This document shows, piece by piece, positions 37,765 through 39,153 of a stretch of DNA of 39,153 bases (its first letter is position 1; each line of letters opens with the position of its first letter). The stretch spans positions 1 through 39,153 of IMG/VR virus record IMGVR_UViG_3300044714_000085; one strand, given 5' to 3'. Below the pieces are notes generated by a model. It did not search any database. It was given only the letters and a program-made list of their open reading frames with translations, and was not told where the DNA came from. Origin of the DNA: a virus. Both the position numbers and the translations under genes were made by a program.

Positions 37765-38106
37765 TTACGCGATCTCTTCAATTTCCAAACGGTAGTCGCC
37801 AATGGTGATTGCACCGTACTTGAAAAGCTCCTGCATGGCGCGGTCGCAAGCTGGGTCGCCGTCTTCTACATTTTCATCGCCGCTCTCGTACCACTCGGTC
37901 GCGCTCCAATCAACATCTGCTGTCATGTTCACCGCTGCTGCTATCGCGGTAGACAGGTCGGGGCGGCTCTGATAGTGGCTCTTGCCAACTGCGTTGGTGC
38001 AGCATTCTGCATACAGCTGAGCAACGAGAAACTTGTGCCCGTCGAGCTTCGCCTCTTCGATTGCTTCGTTGCGGAGGGACTTCATGCCTGATTCGTAAAA
38101 GCTCAT
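37765..38106 (-). CDS. Hypothetical 113-residue protein
   Basis: The protein starts MSFYESGMKSLRNEAIEEAK, with GGAG about 9 nt upstream. It has a Cys pair (LYAECCTNAVGK) and an acidic middle (ATEWYESGDENVEDGDPACD). A C-terminal helix-strand follows (RAMQELFKYGAITIGDYRLE). No family recognised. It lies inside the inverted-repeat cassette downstream of the clamp-loader gene and the right copy of the leader box. Confidence 0.6.
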   Translation of the reverse strand: MSFYESGMKSLRNEAIEEAKLDGHKFLVAQLYAECCTNAVGKSHYQSRPDLSTAIAAAVNMTADVDWSATEWYESGDENVEDGDPACDRAMQELFKYGAITIGDYRLEIEEIA

Positions 38107-38154
38107 TTTTGATCTCCATGAGGCTGGTTGCCTCTGATGTATTTAAGGCAGTTG

Positions 38155-38190
38155 ATTCCCTCACGTTTGCCAAGAAGAAAATGAGGGAAT
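38155..38190. promoter_or_regulatory. 9-bp inverted repeat in the 5' region of the 113-residue gene
   Basis: ATTCCCTCA (38155-38163) and TGAGGGAAT (38182-38190) are perfect inverted copies 18 nt apart. The site is 49 nt upstream of the leftward start at 38106. Its spacing suits an operator for a dimeric regulator or a stem-loop in the leader RNA. No clear sigma-70 promoter was found beside it. Confidence 0.45.
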
Positions 38191-38236
38191 TTTGTGGATA
38201 AGGGAGTCAAGTACGTAAATCCCCATCCTTTCGGGT

Positions 38237-38321
38237 GGTACGGGCGAACCCGCTTGGAGCTGTTGCTCCCGGTGCAACAGCTATGCTATCAGCAGCTCTG
38301 TTTCCAGCTTCATCAGGGATT
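38237..38321. repeat. 85-bp direct repeat, right copy (native clamp-loader 3' end)
   Basis: This copy is in its native context: it holds the last codons and stop of the clamp-loader gene (38281-38321). An AGCTGTTGC/GCAACAGCT hairpin (9-bp stem, loop ACCGGGA) and the GCGGGTTCGCCCGTACC leader box follow. The second copy at 37273-37357 carries the same three parts. Confidence 0.9.
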
Positions 38322-38943
38322 CGCGCACGTTGTTGTTGGACTCTTTCACCAGCCGGGCGAAGTTGGGCGCTGGGGCATCCGCAGGCGCTTCCGTCCGCCA
38401 GATGCGCTCCAGCAGCTCCGCAGCTTCCTTTGCGATGCCATAGCTGGAGAATTCGACCGTGCGCAGGCGTGAGAGAAAGCGCGGTTCCAAGCGGTCACTG
38501 GAGTTGCACGTAAAGATGAAGATGGTGTTGGGTGGGAAGTTTGTACTGTCCAACTTGGAGAGCAGCGCCACTTGCGCGGCATCGGTCATGCGGTCCGCTT
38601 CATCCACCAGCACCAGATGGAAGCCACCGCGCAAGGGTATGTACTGGCAGGTTTCGCGTACCTGTTCGATGTTGGCAAGGTTGCACTCCTGCGAGGGGAT
38701 GTGATGCAACTCCGCGTTCATCAGCTCTGTGAGCGCAAGGGCCATCGTTGTTTTACCCGTGCCAGACGGCCCGATGAACAACCACGCGGACTCAAAGGGC
38801 CGGGCGGCAAGGCGAGAGCAGATGCGTTTGGGTTTGTCCAGCCCCACGAAGGCGTCAATCGTGTGCGGCCTGTAGCGTTCGGTGAGAGCGGCGGGGAACG
38901 CGAAGCCGGACTGCTGGGTGGGAGCTGCAAAGAGAGTGGACAT
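38281..38943 (-). CDS. Clamp-loader-like AAA+ ATPase (RFC-small/gp44-type)
   Basis: This 220-residue AAA+ protein resembles sliding-clamp loader ATPases. TERYRPHTIDAFVGLD (21-36) is the RFC box-like start. Walker A is GPSGTGKT (58-65), Walker B is HLVLVDEAD (109-117), sensor 1 is FTCNSSDRLEP (144-154), and an SRC-like LSRLRTVEF follows. The start MSTLFAAPTQ at 38943 has AAAGG about 10 nt upstream; an in-frame ATG at 39018 would put the promoter inside the gene. The usual C-terminal collar domain is short or absent. No phage clamp or polymerase is seen here, so it may serve host or distant phage factors. It heads the leftward operon. Confidence 0.8.
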   Translation of the reverse strand: MSTLFAAPTQQSGFAFPAALTERYRPHTIDAFVGLDKPKRICSRLAARPFESAWLFIGPSGTGKTTMALALTELMNAELHHIPSQECNLANIEQVRETCQYIPLRGGFHLVLVDEADRMTDAAQVALLSKLDSTNFPPNTIFIFTCNSSDRLEPRFLSRLRTVEFSSYGIAKEAAELLERIWRTEAPADAPAPNFARLVKESNNNVRESLMKLETELLIA

Positions 38944-38948
38944 TGGAA

Positions 38949-38987
38949 TCACCTTTCGAGTGGTACGGGCGAACCCGCGTTGAACAT
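38949..38987 (-). other. Leader with UUCG hairpin and 12-codon uORF before the clamp-loader gene
   Basis: The leader contains GCGGGTTCGCCCGTACC, which folds into a CGGG-UUCG-CCCG hairpin, a very stable tetraloop type. A short frame, MFNAGSPVPLER and stop, spans it and ends 5 nt before the real start. The box recurs at 38237-38254 and 37273-37290, before other leftward genes. Translation of the uORF is not shown; no SD is obvious for it. Confidence 0.45.
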
Positions 38988-38996
38988 CTGAGAGCG

Positions 38997-39026
38997 AGTA
39001 TGCGCCGCGCGTGGCCAACGTGTCAA
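38997..39026 (-). promoter_or_regulatory. Sigma-70-type promoter of the leftward clamp-loader operon
   Basis: On the minus strand TTGACA (39026-39021), an 18-nt spacer and CATACT (39002-38997) form a fair sigma-70 promoter, 54 nt before the clamp-loader start. The TTGACAC start is shared with the promoters at 1752/1795 and 30351. Transcription would begin just before the uORF. Confidence 0.6.
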
Positions 39027-39078
39027 GAATAAAAAAACTCGGGGAGCAACGCCTTCGGAAAATATCCGCGAAACGTCT

Positions 39079-39144
39079 GCGGATCGTGTGCGAGTGCCCC
39101 GCGAATCGGCTGCAAATTGAGAGCGAATCGTGAGCAAATAGGGC
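39079..39144. repeat. Three degenerate 22-bp tandem repeats upstream of the clamp-loader promoter
   Basis: Units starting GCGGATCG (39079), GCGAATCG (39101) and GCGAATCG (39123) are exactly 22 bp apart and share a second block, GC(A/G)A(A/G)T, 11 bp into each unit. Two helical turns of spacing would place sites on one DNA face. An inverted repeat ATCCGC/GCGGAT (39064-39069, 39079-39084) overlaps the first unit. It is a likely regulator-binding array or iteron set, perhaps continuing beyond the edge. Confidence 0.5.
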
Positions 39145-39153
39145 GCAGCTCCC

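Larger units (their letters stand above)
37352..38223. mobile_element. 872-bp cassette bounded by 22-bp inverted repeats
   Basis: A perfect 22-bp sequence at 37352-37373 (starting GGGATTTACGTACTTG) occurs in inverted orientation at 38202-38223. The enclosed DNA carries a 113-residue gene, a winged-helix gene and the N-terminal stub of an IS1595-type transposase whose frame ends inside the left repeat. Outside lie the 85-bp direct repeats (the left one overlaps by 6 bp). No matching 8-bp target duplication is seen. It may be a non-autonomous or decayed transposon-like cassette, or a rearrangement scar. Confidence 0.55.

Noticed and set aside
37352-38223. Complete IS element
   Set aside because: There is no full transposase, and the stub points out of the cassette into the left repeat. 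No target-site duplication is seen.
38161-38226. 21-codon frame starting MGIYVLDS after the right leader box
   Set aside because: The AAAGG lies directly against the ATG, too close to act as an SD, and the frame is created by the inverted repeat.
1-39153. Whether the two window ends join into a circle
   Set aside because: Continuing the left partial gene into the right end gives an unremarkable frame that would run into the clamp-loader promoter. No terminal overlap is visible, so there is no support either way.
1-39153. tRNA or rRNA genes, integrase, DNA or RNA polymerase, diversity-generating retroelement
   Set aside because: No matching cloverleaf, rRNA-like block, tyrosine or serine recombinase motif, polymerase motif or reverse-transcriptase motif was seen on either strand.

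Overview
The window reads as most of the genome of a tailed phage, or a prophage, with a T7-like short-tailed (podovirus) layout. Genes are packed tightly, mostly with 1-4 nt overlaps, and the sequence is GC-rich by eye. The order terminase, portal, scaffold-like gene, N4-gp56-type major capsid protein, tube/nozzle genes, GNAT-like gene, three ejection-type proteins, lysozyme and tail fibres supports this. Clean Sec signal peptides, Gram-negative-style lipoprotein signals and SD sequences close to AAGGAGG suggest a Gram-negative host. My impression of several proteins is that the host could be a soil Acidobacteriota, but this cannot be proven here. No integrase, lysogeny repressor, DNA or RNA polymerase, tRNA, rRNA or CRISPR array is visible, and one gene runs off the left edge, so the replicon may be incomplete.

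Layout. (1) 1-1758, leftward: a partial gene, a replication initiator with a winged-helix-like N-terminus, and a ribbon-helix-helix (RHH) protein. 12-bp iterons and 16-bp palindromes are embedded in the coding sequence of the initiator and RHH genes and form a candidate origin. (2) 1752-1795: a compact divergent promoter/operator. (3) 1805-3824, rightward: a DUF1064 PD-(D/E)XK nuclease, a tiny membrane peptide, a zinc-cluster protein, a beta-rich virion-like protein and a His-rich protein, ending at a strong intrinsic terminator (3857-3911). (4) 3924-14268: packaging, head and connector genes, including an Acb2-like anti-CBASS candidate just after the portal. (5) 14268-22909: nozzle-like protein, GNAT-like protein and ejection proteins. 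(6) 22896-30209: lysozyme, SleB-like hydrolase, fibre/tailspike genes and small lysis-type membrane proteins, closed by a terminator. (7) 30351-35731: a gene with its own promoter and seven near-identical LRV repeats, an ASCH protein, small regulators, a DnaC/IstB-like helicase loader and several unknowns, ending at a bidirectional terminator. (8) 35802-39026, leftward: a clamp-loader-like AAA+ ATPase followed by small genes. This operon carries an 85-bp direct duplication and a cassette bounded by 22-bp inverted repeats that holds a winged-helix gene and the N-terminal stub of an IS1595-type transposase.

How the parts fit. The initiator would bind sites inside its own operon, and the helicase loader and clamp-loader-like ATPase would help recruit host replication machinery. 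The RHH protein is the natural candidate to act on the shared TTGACAC-type promoters. The head, tail and ejection modules build the particle. The signal peptides on two virion-type proteins and the hydrophobic N-terminus on the capsid protein are unusual and suggest membrane- or periplasm-linked steps. The Acb2-like gene, the LRV gene and the small membrane or lipoprotein genes are the best candidates for host-interaction functions.
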